A stretch of DNA of 64,000 bases from Taenia hydatigena (taxonomy: Eukaryota; Platyhelminthes; Cestoda; Cyclophyllidea; Taeniidae), in the NCBI GenBank assembly GCA_036345935.2, contig JADWOT020000001.1, forward strand, positions 20,005,098 to 20,069,097, in the 5' to 3' direction. Shown here piece by piece: positions 10,765-20,267 of this stretch. Position 1 is the stretch's first letter. The number at the start of each line of letters is the position of its first letter. The notes under the pieces are model-generated. The model made no database searches and was not told where the DNA came from. It saw nothing but the letters and a program-made list of their open reading frames with translations. The position numbers were made by a program, and so were the translations under genes.

Positions 10765-12439
10765 GTACTAGTGGAAAGCTGCCAAGCAATTGCAGTGAAG
10801 GCCTATGAGGCTGATTCGGTGCCAGCTGCTTTGAGTGGCCTAACGTAGCTTTGAAATGTCCCAAGAAAGCAGAATTAGTAGGCTCAAGCAACACGAGAGT
10901 TCGGGATTCCCTTTAATTGCAATGCAGATATTGGATCGCGTTTGGACATGCAAAACAATGCTCTCTGAACGCTGTAGCCCTTTGTAATGTGTAACAGTCA
11001 GAGGGGAATGTGGGTAGAAACACTCGTGACGAACCTGCACCGTCGAAAACAACATAAGGAAGAAATAGGCAGCATTCTTTCTGGCAAAATAACTTGAACC
11101 AAAATGCATTGTAGCAAGTTCTTCTGTTCTTACAAATAGCAGGCTACATTTGCGAGACTCAAGAGGCACTTCAATTGTCCGATGCACTACTTCAGTTGGC
11201 GACAGTAGCATGCTGCATTGGCATGTCAGTGAGGTGACTCCACACACACAGAGGACACAATCGACATTCGTCCTTAATAACTCGTCTATCGGTGGCGCAG
11301 AAGGCTACGTCAAGACGGCTCTCGCCCTATCGCCTCTGATCATCAGTGCAGTTGTGGTCTGGTTTGCTGCACTGCGAAGGATTGCCTTCAATTCACTTCT
11401 TGCATTTCGGGCTGTTCGCCACTTTCTTCAAAACGGCTACCCTCCACAGGTGCTGGTTATTCATTCACCCTCCGTCGTCATTCCACTTATGCGTGCCAAT
11501 CACGATAATGGTAGCCCATTTCTTTTGCCACACCAACCAACCAACCATTATCTGCAGTTGACTTCTTCCCAATTTGGTGTCATGGCAGTGATTTGCACCC
11601 CGCATACCTTGGCTTCTGCTTCTGATCTAATGTGGCAACTTGTATCAGCACTCAATTCAGCTGCTGAGGAATTGTAGGTCCTGTGAATATTACACACTTG
11701 CTGGCCTATCCGCCGGTCAGCAAAAGGAATGCACAGATCGCCCAACATGCAAACTGAAAAGTTCAAAATTCTGATTTAAAAATATATCATTACTGGGGAA
11801 CGTTCGCCATGAAATCCGAATTATCTTGCATTCGACCAAGCGTGCCGATTACGTCAAGGAAGAGCTAACGTCTATTCCCTGATAAGGGCCACCTGCGTAA
11901 AATGATGCCTCCAAGAGATAAGGACTTGTAAGACGAAAGCACTCGAATCAAGCTCGAGTAACAGCGAGAAGTTCCACACCTCCCTCATCCAACCTAAGAC
12001 CGATTCACTTAACTCCTGCACCACTTCCGGTGCCTGGAAGGCAGCGTGTACACCGAGGCCTGCCTTACACTACACAAGGGATACGAATACCCATAGGTCC
12101 CATCTACGAAACCAGCATGCAAAGAAGACACGCTGCTTATTCGACCTCTCTAACCTTCTTTTCGACTAGATGGTCAAGAAGCTGCAGGAAATGAACAACG
12201 TCACACCATTGGCACAATGGTTAGATCAACGTGACTCTCCTACTAAGTTGGCTCTTACTGAATGCCCATCACAGTGACAGCCGAAGTGCTTTTGTTTTCA
12301 TCCAAATAATTCAATGTCACATAAACGTCGGCGCACGGTAACGAAGTCGATTGAAGTAATCAAAAGCCGGCCAGTGCAGAGGCCAGCAAGGGGACCGCCT
12401 GATGCACTGCCACCCACTGAGGAGGAGTCGGCACCGCAA
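10297..12439 (+). repeat. Foldback 1, left arm (2.14 kb)
   Basis: The reverse complement of 14109-16252 with high identity and almost equal length (2143 and 2144 bp). Contents from outside in: histone-like ORF C-terminus, block S (10775-11693), then a diverged version of block B (about 11700-12300). A short ATG frame at about 12171-12275 (MVKKLQEMNNVT..., ending ALTECPSQ and a stop) is kept open in both arms of both foldbacks. Confidence 0.85.
10300..10764 (+). pseudogene. Truncated histone-like ORF, copy 2
   Basis: 154 open codons beginning MEFTCEIVQ, with the same breakpoint as copy 1 (GCGATGGAATTC at 10297). It forms the outer end of the left arm of the foldback and is mirrored by the C-terminal part of the intact ORF at 15785-16249. 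It lacks the basic N-terminal tail and first helix. Confidence 0.6.
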
Positions 12440-14108
12440 ATGCCAAATGCCAAGCGAATGCATCTCATCCTTGTCTGTTTCGCTGTCAATGCACCCGTTA
12501 AGCACTTTTATTGTAAGCTTAGGCTTCTGCCTCACCCAGAGCACACTCAAGTTTGCTTTTGTGTGTGTGTGTGTGATTGCACGAAAGGCAACATTTCTGA
12601 AATGGCCTTTTTTAAGACCTGTGCTGTTTTAGTCGCATGTTATGTCCTCCGACTTGTGTATGCTCTTCTTTGCTTGATGATTTTAAACTTTGTGCACGAG
12701 AATCGGTAGTGGAACATCTCACGTGGAAGGAGTCAGTAATAGTAGATTGCATCAGACATCTATGGCTTGCGAAAGCAATCCCTCGCATCCCTCACCCCTA
12801 CCGATGACAGTCCCCCTAAAGGCAACTTTTGCATACAGATTCATGAGTTGCCAAGTTAGCAATGCAAATCGTATTCGTCACACTGAGCCGAGAGCAAGCC
12901 AAGTAGGGAAGACGTTTCTTTGTTCGGCAATGGACAATTAAACTGGCAATGCATTCGCTCTGCGAGTTTAGGTCCCCGACCGAGTGTCTACCACGGCCTA
13001 TGAAAACTACATGCCTTGATGCAAGGATCTGTTGTTGCTTAAGAGGTAGTAAATACAATTGTCCTTCTCCGAGTATCTCGCTTCGAATTTCAACAATCTT
13101 CTTGTGAGTCCTGGTTTGGACCAATCGCACTTAGCCTAAGCTACTAAGGCAGGCATGTCACCCAGGTGAGACGTGACAAACAAGTAAGTATTATCAGAAC
13201 ACGTCTCCAACCAGAACAAAGTCAAATAGGGCGGGGTCAAAATTATGAAATAAAAAGGGACTCACATTAGTGAGACGACAATTCCACCGTCCTATTGAAC
13301 CAGATGAAGGGCAGAACCAGAAACCAGACGAGGGTTTTCAGCCTCTCAAGCGATGGCTACATCCGTGCACCTTGCCGCAAGAGTGACTGGGTCCCGACGA
13401 TGAACACCATTGACGCAGGATACCACTTTAATTGGAAGTCCGATGTTGGCCAAAGCTGCGATTCATCAGCTCAGCGTATCATCCACAAGCGAGAGTAGAC
13501 CCCATCGCAAACTTCTTTCGTCGCCATCGAAAACCCGGTGAGGGCGGTGCGGAATACGCTAGAAACTACCAACATCCAGCAGAACGTGCCTTGCAAAGCT
13601 CACCGCCCAAGAGGATCACTAATTGTGTGGCCGCTCAATTCAGCGCGGCAGTCCAACCACCCATCACGGTGAGGCAACTCTGCGCCATGAAGATCAACAA
13701 TCTCAGCCAGGTGGCCAGTTTGCAACCAGAAAGCGTAATAGCAGGATAGCTTGCCGCTGTGACGCGTAGCTAAGTCTCTTCAAATGTGGTCACGCCGACC
13801 ACTACCCCGTGCGTGACACAGAACCAATTTCATATCTGGTTTGTGTTTTTGGGCGCCGAATGTGATTGTGCCCTGATGTGGGTGACGCTAGTCTTCTTCA
13901 ATTGTCTTTCCCAGTGCTTGCGTCGTATTTGCTCCCACGGTTAAATGTGCTGCCACCGCCGCCACCGTTTCGATCAGGGCTAGCGTTGCGTGCGCCTCCT
14001 CGCGCAACGTCGTAGTGCGTGGGTAAGTGGGCCCGCTGTCTGCAATTGCTTTACCGTGCGTAACGGCGGCAACACTTGGTGGTTCAGCACGTGCATAACA
14101 GAGAGCAA
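12440..14108 (+). other. Foldback 1 spacer (1.67 kb) with gag relic
   Basis: Unique sequence between the two arms, matched in direct orientation by 40665-42334. It holds a (GT)n run at 12561-12575, short open frames at 12443-12709 and 12690-12941 that are also open in the other copy, and a degenerate gag fragment at about 13270-13830. No recombinase or transposase was recognised. Confidence 0.75.
13270..13830 (+). mobile_element. Degenerate gag fragment with zinc-knuckle remnant
   Basis: The frame at 13432-13749 aligns with the capsid end of the element at 3125-3826: RHRKPGEGGAEYA matches DQKPGEYDEECA, and PPITVRQLCAMKINNLSQV matches PPSITAKLQTMKTNHLSQL. Just downstream, across a stop, LFKCGHADHYP (about 13775-13810) resembles a Gag zinc knuckle. 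Closely matched copies are at 41500-42030, and the 3' part recurs at 37202-37500. Confidence 0.65.
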
Positions 14109-16252
14109 TTGCGGTGCCGACTCCTCCTCAGTGGGTGGCAGTGCATCAGGCAGTCGCCAATGCTGGCCTCTGGACTGGCCGGCTTTTGATTACTTCAATC
14201 GACTTCGTTACCGTGCGCCGACGTTTATGTGACATTGAATTATTTGGATGAAAACAAAAGCACTTCGGCTGTCACTGTGATGGGCATTCAGTAAGAGCCA
14301 ACTTAGTAGGAGAGTCACGTTGATCTAACCATTGTGCCAATGGTGTGACGTTGTTCATTTCCTGCAGCTTCTTGACCATCTAGTCGAACAGAAGGTTAGA
14401 GAGGTCGAATAAGCAGCGTGTCTTCTTTGCATGCTGGTTTCGTAGATGGGACCTATGGGTATTCGTATCCCTTGTGTAGTGTAAGGCAGGCCTCGGTGTA
14501 CACGCTGCCTTCCAGGCACCGGAAGTGATGCAGAAGTTAAGTGAATCGGTCTTAGGGTGGATGAAGGAGGTGTGGAACTCCTCGCTGTTACTCGAGCTTG
14601 ATTCGAGTGCTTTCGCCTTACAAGTCCTTATCTCTTGGAGGCATTATCCTACCCAGGTGGCTCTTATCAGGGAATAGACGTTAGCTCTTCCTTGACGTAA
14701 TCGGCACGCTTGGTCGAATGCAAGATGAATCGGATTTCATGGCGAACGTTCCCCAGCAATGATATATTTTTAAATCAGAATTTTGAACTTTTCAGTTTGC
14801 ATGTTGGGCGATCTGTGCATTCCTTTTGCTGACCGGCGGATAGGCCAGCAAGTGTGTAATATTCACAGGACCTACAATTCCTCAGCAGCTGAATTGAGTG
14901 CTGATACAAGTTGCCACATTAGATCAGAAGCAGAAGTCAAGGTATGCGAGGTGCAAATCACTGCCATGACACCAAATTGGGAAGAAGTCAACTGCAGATA
15001 ATGGTTGGTTGGTTGGTGTGGCAAAAGAAATGGGCTACCATTATCGTGATTGGCACGCATAAGTGGAATGACGACGGAGGGTGAATGAATAACCAGCACC
15101 TGTGGAGGGTAGCCGTTTTGAAGAAAGTGGCAAACAGCCCGAAATGCAAGAAGTGAATTTAAGGCAATCCTTCGCAGTGCAGCAAACCAGACCACAACTG
15201 CACTGATGATCAGAGGCGATAGGGCGAGAGCCGTCTTGACGTAGCCTTCTGCGCCACCGATAGACGAGTTATTAAGGACGAATGTCGATTGTGTCCTCTG
15301 TGTGTGCGGAGTCACCTCACTGACATGCCAATGCAGCATACTACTGTCGCCAACTGAAGTAGTGCATCGGACAATTGAAGTGCCTCTTGAGTCTCGCAAA
15401 TGTAGCCTGCTATTTGTAAGAACAGAAGAACTTGCCACAATGCATTTTGGTTCAAGTGATTTTGCCACAAAGAATGCTGCCTATTTCTTCCTTATGTTGT
15501 TTTCGACGGTGCAGGTTCGTCACGAGTGGTTCTACCCACATTCCCCTCTGACTGTTACACATTACAAAGGGCTACAGCGTTCAGAGAGCATTGTTTTGCA
15601 TGTCCAAACGCGGTCCAATATCTGCATTGCAATTAAAGGGAATCCCGAACTCTCGTGTTGCTTGAGCCTACTAATTCTGCTTTCTTGGGACATTTCAAAG
15701 CTACGTTAGGCCACTCAAAGCAGCTGGCACCGAATCAGCCTAACAGGCCTTCACTGCAATTGCTTGGCAGCTTTCCACTAGTACTCACTGCGAGTCTTCA
15801 TTCACCCGAAGTGAATGCAGCCATGCCTCGATTCGGAGAATGCTGCGCAGCTTTCTGATGCGTTGCAGTGTATCGTGTGGATTTGGTATTGACGCTGCTA
15901 CTGGCTGTGCAATGGCAGGCTTGCCAGGTGTCTCACAATCGCCACTGTCCTCCTCCACTGGCACGTAGGGTGATGTGGGAGCAGATGTCCTCTTGGGCGG
16001 CATTTCACACTGCTGTGATGGCGAGCGGGTGAGCGCATCGTAATGCTCAACTGGTGCCATTTCGCTACCAATATGATCAGGCGGTTTATGGAGGATTACA
16101 GCTGTATTGGAGGAAACACCTTGAGAACAAGCAACGCTGTTGCAGGTGTGCTGACGCACGATGTGCTGAGCGACACGCTGCAGCCTCTCGGAGGTGAGGA
16201 TTGAGAGGAAAGATGCAAAGTGTTGCACAATTTCACACGTGAATTCCATCGC
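14109..16252 (-). repeat. Foldback 1, right arm (2.14 kb)
   Basis: Inverted partner of 10297-12439. It contains diverged block B (14280-14870), block S (14873-15782) and the last 155 codons of the intact histone-like ORF. Landmarks such as GTGGATGAAGGAGGTGTGGAA (14561 on) match B copy 1 at 7478 on, showing that the arm is an S plus B unit. Confidence 0.85.
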
Positions 16253-17203
16253 ACGTGATTTAACGCGCACTGAGTTGAAACATCCAATGTCATTTGTCAT
16301 AGTGAGTGGAAGATGAACGACGTTGACATGAATTGGCGTTAATTTGCGCACCCGTTTGTGTGCAATCAATGTCATTGCAGCATTGGCCAAGACATTTCCA
16401 CTGCAGCTGCCGCTACTGCTGCACATCGCACAGTGCTTGGATCGACACACGCCATCAAAGCGTTTCATATTGCATGGCTGGATAGAGATGGCTGGATTGA
16501 CGACCTGCGATTGCGTGACAATGAATGACACCCTGTCCGTTGGCAGTTGACAGTTCTCTTCTGGTGGTGATGTGATGACGCCGTCTTGCTCATCCCGCAT
16601 CTTCTTGAACTTCCACCCAAATGGGAAGTGGGTGAAATCAAGTAGGTGGCGTATTCGCTTTGCTGATGATGTGCGCAACTCGGAGACTTGTGCGTCGGTG
16701 CTGTCTGTAGCGTGAGAGTCGGTAGTTGGTGCACAACGTGGCTTGGGCGAAAGCAGAGTGGTAGGGGAGGCGAAGGTGCGAGACTTTGTGTCGTTTCTTT
16801 TCCCTGACCGTAGACGCAGTCGCCAGGGCCTCCTGCATGCATTGTGCTGATGTGAGCGTGGTTGTGGTTGCAGCTGTGGATGTGGAGGCGACTTCGGCCT
16901 TGCTGCTGCTACTGCTGCTGCTGCTGCTGCTGTCGGTGATGATGATGATGACGGCTTCTTTAAGTGTGCTTTTGAAGAAATGTTGACTGAGGGATTGACG
17001 CGCGACTTGGTCGCCCGAGTCCTGGTGCTGCGTGAACACTCGAGGAGGGGAAAGCGTGAGGCTAGAGCGGAGTATCGTCTGCTTTCATTCCCGTCATTTG
17101 GTGGCACATTCGTGATGGGCGGGGATGTGGATACCTTTGATGATCGTGCGCTGCGCCTGACATCCTTTTTCGCTGTTCTGCATTGCTTGTGTTGGCGATT
17201 CAT
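15785..17203 (-). CDS. Long basic ORF with a histone H2A-like region (472 aa)
   Basis: An uninterrupted minus-strand frame from the ATG at 17201-17203 (MNRQHKQCRTAKKD) to the stop at 15785. An in-frame TTG lies 10 codons upstream, but this ATG is shared with the second copy. Residues 1-210 are rich in Ser, Arg, Lys and Pro, with an Ala/Ser tract near residue 100 (CTG-repeat DNA at 16900-16945). Residues about 288-375 show a spaced resemblance to H2A: VNVVH against VGRVH, MEF..EIV..FA (from residue 319) against LEY..AEIL..AG, RVAQHI against IPRHLQ, and SQGVSSNTAVIL against AQGGVLPNIQAVLL. A C-terminal tail of about 100 residues follows. I infer a nuclear, DNA-binding, divergent histone-fold protein. 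The alignment was made by eye and may be chance. The last 155 codons lie inside the foldback arm. Confidence 0.45.
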   Translation of the reverse strand: MNRQHKQCRTAKKDVRRSARSSKVSTSPPITNVPPNDGNESRRYSALASRFPLLECSRSTRTRATKSRVNPSVNISSKAHLKKPSSSSSPTAAAAAAVAAARPKSPPHPQLQPQPRSHQHNACRRPWRLRLRSGKRNDTKSRTFASPTTLLSPKPRCAPTTDSHATDSTDAQVSELRTSSAKRIRHLLDFTHFPFGWKFKKMRDEQDGVITSPPEENCQLPTDRVSFIVTQSQVVNPAISIQPCNMKRFDGVCRSKHCAMCSSSGSCSGNVLANAAMTLIAHKRVRKLTPIHVNVVHLPLTMTNDIGCFNSVRVKSRAMEFTCEIVQHFASFLSILTSERLQRVAQHIVRQHTCNSVACSQGVSSNTAVILHKPPDHIGSEMAPVEHYDALTRSPSQQCEMPPKRTSAPTSPYVPVEEDSGDCETPGKPAIAQPVAASIPNPHDTLQRIRKLRSILRIEAWLHSLRVNEDSQ

Positions 17204-17238
17204 GATGCGTAATGCGTAGCAAATCCACTTCAAATGCC

Positions 17239-17315
17239 GTCACGTGTGTGTGGGTTATTGACTCACACGTGAACTTGATGCACTTCATTGGTGCTGCAGA
17301 ATGAGTCACGTGATT
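17239..17315 (-). promoter_or_regulatory. Three CACGTG E-boxes upstream of the histone-like ORF
   Basis: CACGTG occurs at 17241-17246, 17266-17271 and 17307-17312, roughly 40-110 bp upstream of the ATG at 17203. All three are kept in the second copy at 45536-45541, 45557-45562 and 45598-45603. CACGTG is the core for bHLH factors of the Myc/USF type. Promoter function is inferred. Confidence 0.4.
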
Positions 17316-17401
17316 TGCGATTGCCTTGTTCTTTCATTTGTGTAAATGAAGCACCAATTTGTGGTTTTGGATGATTTGGATGAGCAGCAGTCGCTCACAG
17401 T

Positions 17402-19470
17402 TCACATAGTTATCTGCAATGCCGGTGACCAATATTGGACGGTGTTGGCAGTTGGATGTTGAACAACTTTCTCTGTCAATGGACTGAAACCTAGACCAAA
17501 ACTGCACTGATGATCAGGACTAATGAGGAGGAGAGTCGTCTTGACGTACCCTTCTGCGCGACCGGTATGCATGTTAGTGAGGAGGTCTCTGTGGATTGTG
17601 TCCTCTGTGTGTGGTGTCACCTGACTGACATGCCAATGCAGCATACTACTGTCCCCAATTTAAGTAGTGCAACGAACAACTCATGTGTCTCTTAAGGGTC
17701 GGGGATGTAGCCCGCTATTTTTATGGGCAGAATACCTTACCATACTATTTAAAAGTATTTTCTGAGTAGAGGATCATTATTGCATGCTGAAAATGACTGA
17801 ATGCAGCTTATTTTGAAATCCCGAAGCACTGCACTTAACAGCACTTTACTCAGTGCTTCTACGTCACCTCGTCTGTTGTTTGTCCAGCCTCCATCAGTGA
17901 GGATTTTGAGTTGCATGGCACAGGCTGTAATCCATGCTTCTGCTATGCCATCTGGAGTCAGCATCAGCAATTCGTCAGTGGAGTCGTTGCTAAGTTGCAT
18001 GTTGTATTGCTTGTTTCTCGTGATTTCTCAAGTGCATCTGCCTTCACACGACTCACGTGCTTTGTGTTGTAAACTCGGTGATGCTCGCTGATTCGTGCAA
18101 TATTTTGAGCAAAGAAGCAAAGAAGCGCTTTGTCTCACTGCGACACTCGACCTCAATTATCGGCTTCCCATGTGAAGTAATCACTTTGTAGGGCATTCAA
18201 ATGCCAGTTGTCGGAAACTGTGATGCAAAGCCTTCACTACTGTGCTTTTGTGTCCTCTAGCCATCGCAACTGCTTTGACGCCTAGCAGGGCAGACAAGAG
18301 GTCGACTTTGCCATCGATGTCACCATTGAATGCGGTGGATGTGTGGAAGTAGAGGCATGGCTTCTGCTACGCGAACGCTGGAGTGAAGGAGTGTGAGAGG
18401 CGAGGCGAGAGAATCGTCTCGTGGTGCTTTTGTAAAATCATGATTGATGTGTGTGTGGTGATGGGGAATTGACGCTATTCGCGTCCTGCAAATCCTTATC
18501 ATCTAGCCGGACGAAAATTTGGGGAGGTGGAACGCGCGATGTGTCCTCTTTACATGCTAAATATGTGGATGGCAGCTGTGGGTATTGGCATCGCTTTTGC
18601 GGGTTCAGTTAGAACGAGGCTTACACGCTGCATTCGAGGCAATGGAAGTGGTGTAGCAATTAAGTGAATTGATCTTGGCGTGGATGAGGGAGGTGTGGAA
18701 ATTCTTGCTGCTACTTCACCTCGATTAGAATGCTTCCGTCGCACAAATCTTTATCTAGCTATCACACGCAGGCGACCTCTAGCAGCGAACAAACTCAACC
18801 GAATGCAAGGCAAATTCACATTTCTAAAAGGACGTTCCTCAACGCTGGTGAATCTCGACGTCATAATTTTCATTTTCCAGTTTGGAGTTAATCATGTTAA
18901 GCGATTTGAGCATTGGTGAGTGCTGACCAGCAGTGAAGTCTCTCAGGTGGGAGGTTTCATCGGTGGGTGGTTACGGCGGACATTGATAGGCGAGTGCAAT
19001 GGTAAAGGGAGAGGAAAGGATGAAGATGGAGCTTTTGAGTTCCACGAAATAACATTTCAAGGGGAAGTAGTGAAAGTGGCCTAGATATTTAATTTTGTAA
19101 TCCATTTGTCAGGGCTCAAAGTTGCTGTCTGCTGTCTGCTGACTGCCTAGAGGGCCGCGTGAGCATGTGGACGGTCTCATCTCCCCCCTTTTACGTCATT
19201 AAATAAATGGCAGCAATGGAAAGGTTTGATGCTAGACAAGTGCCAGACTTAACCATCATTCTCCTAATTACTGCAGCAGCTAAGAGAGAAAGGAGGTAGG
19301 AAATGCAGTTGGACCTGGTGAGGCCTGATGAAGAACGACCGGATGAGATAGAGGCACCTTTATAAACTAGGATGCCTAATTTTCTGGCATAACGATGGCA
19401 TTTCTCATCTAAGACATGCACTGTCACTGGAAGGGTGTACAATAGGAGCGGATAGGCTAGCGAGTGTGCT
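17402..19470 (-). repeat. Gene-like block B, copy 2
   Basis: A direct repeat of 6290-8215 with the same exon-like segments: NDSTDELLMLTPDG at 17749-18000, and the GDIDGKVDLL segment at about 18230-18370. Like copy 1 it has two extra bases (CTTTGTAGG near 18187), which put a stop in the first segment. At 17402-17644 an S-like segment (RAEGYVKTTLLLI) continues the block. In another frame this segment runs on as PILVTGIADNYVNCERLLL before reaching the upstream region of the histone-like ORF. Confidence 0.6.
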
Positions 19471-19520
19471 ATTGTCGATGTTGACGTGGGGTGTGAGTCG
19501 AAATGAGTAGGATATGACAA

Positions 19521-20080
19521 GCCTGCACGTTGATGGACGCTAAAAAATTGCTCTTTATAAAGTATGCAGCCTCAGTCGTAAACTTTGACCTGGTTAGAGC
19601 GTTCCTTGTCGGCGAGACGTGAGCCACAGCAAAGGAGGTTAAACACATGCTAGTGCGTGGTGGTTTTACTTTTCACCCAAAATCTGATTTTGGTGTTTTA
19701 GTGTCCACTTAAAGCCGTCTTGCCAAATCCATGCTCTTCCACGTGCCTACCCACCCACTCAGCCGCCCATCCAACTGCCTACCTGTCAACGCGAAGTAGA
19801 TCAGTGAAAGGTCCGCACTGTGGTGTTTTGAACGAGAAGGCGAAGAGCTTTAACTGATGCTCCAATCAGCACTGAACAGCTGCTTCGGAAACGCGTTGTA
19901 AAGTAAGACGGAGATGCACGGCCAGTGGAATTGGGCGTTCTGTTTTGTGCCAGAGAATGAGGTTTCAGCACGTCGATGGACGCCAAACAATTGCTCTTTA
20001 TAAAGTAGGCAGACTCAGTAGTAAACTTTGACCTGGTTAAAGCGTTCCTTGTCGGCGGGACGAAAGACAAAGCAAAAGAG
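19521..20080 (+). repeat. Pair of about 115-bp direct repeats
   Basis: 19525-19640 and 19968-20080 share the stretch from GATGGACGC and TTGCTCTTTATAAAGTA through CCTTGTCGGCG. They lie about 440 bp apart between B copies 2 and 3. Nothing coding was recognised in this interval. Confidence 0.6.
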
Positions 20081-20266
20081 TAAAACAAGCAAGAGTTTTC
20101 TTTTGATCGAGTGTTAAGAGCAGTAAAAGTGCACTTGGTGCGAATTTGGTGTCAATGAGTTGTCACATAAATTCGCCCCAACAATTTGAATGGCGCAATT
20201 CCAATCGAAGGTAAAGTTAAAGGGTACGTCTTAAATTCATTTTTAATGTGCACTTCAGCACCAGAT

Positions 20267-20267
20267 N
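20267..20267. other. Ambiguous base (N) at a repeat junction
   Basis: The only N in the window. It lies exactly where single-copy sequence (ending CACTTCAGCACCAGAT) meets the start of B copy 3. This is typical of a gap or joint made by an assembler in repeats. Confidence 0.8.

Noticed and set aside
16480..16640. Methyl-CpG-binding-like motif (FPFGWKFKKM) within the long ORF
   Set aside because: Only a Pro-x-Gly-Trp followed by basic residues matches. The remaining domain landmarks are missing.
16465..17039. Other long ORFs overlapping the 472-codon ORF
   Set aside because: They are shadows of the compositionally biased long ORF in other frames and do not stay aligned between the two copies as well as the main frame.
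15785..17203. H2B-type histone fold as an alternative
   Set aside because: The KAM.IMNSF helix start is partly similar, but spacing after it is wrong. The QGV..NTAVIL strand fits H2A better.
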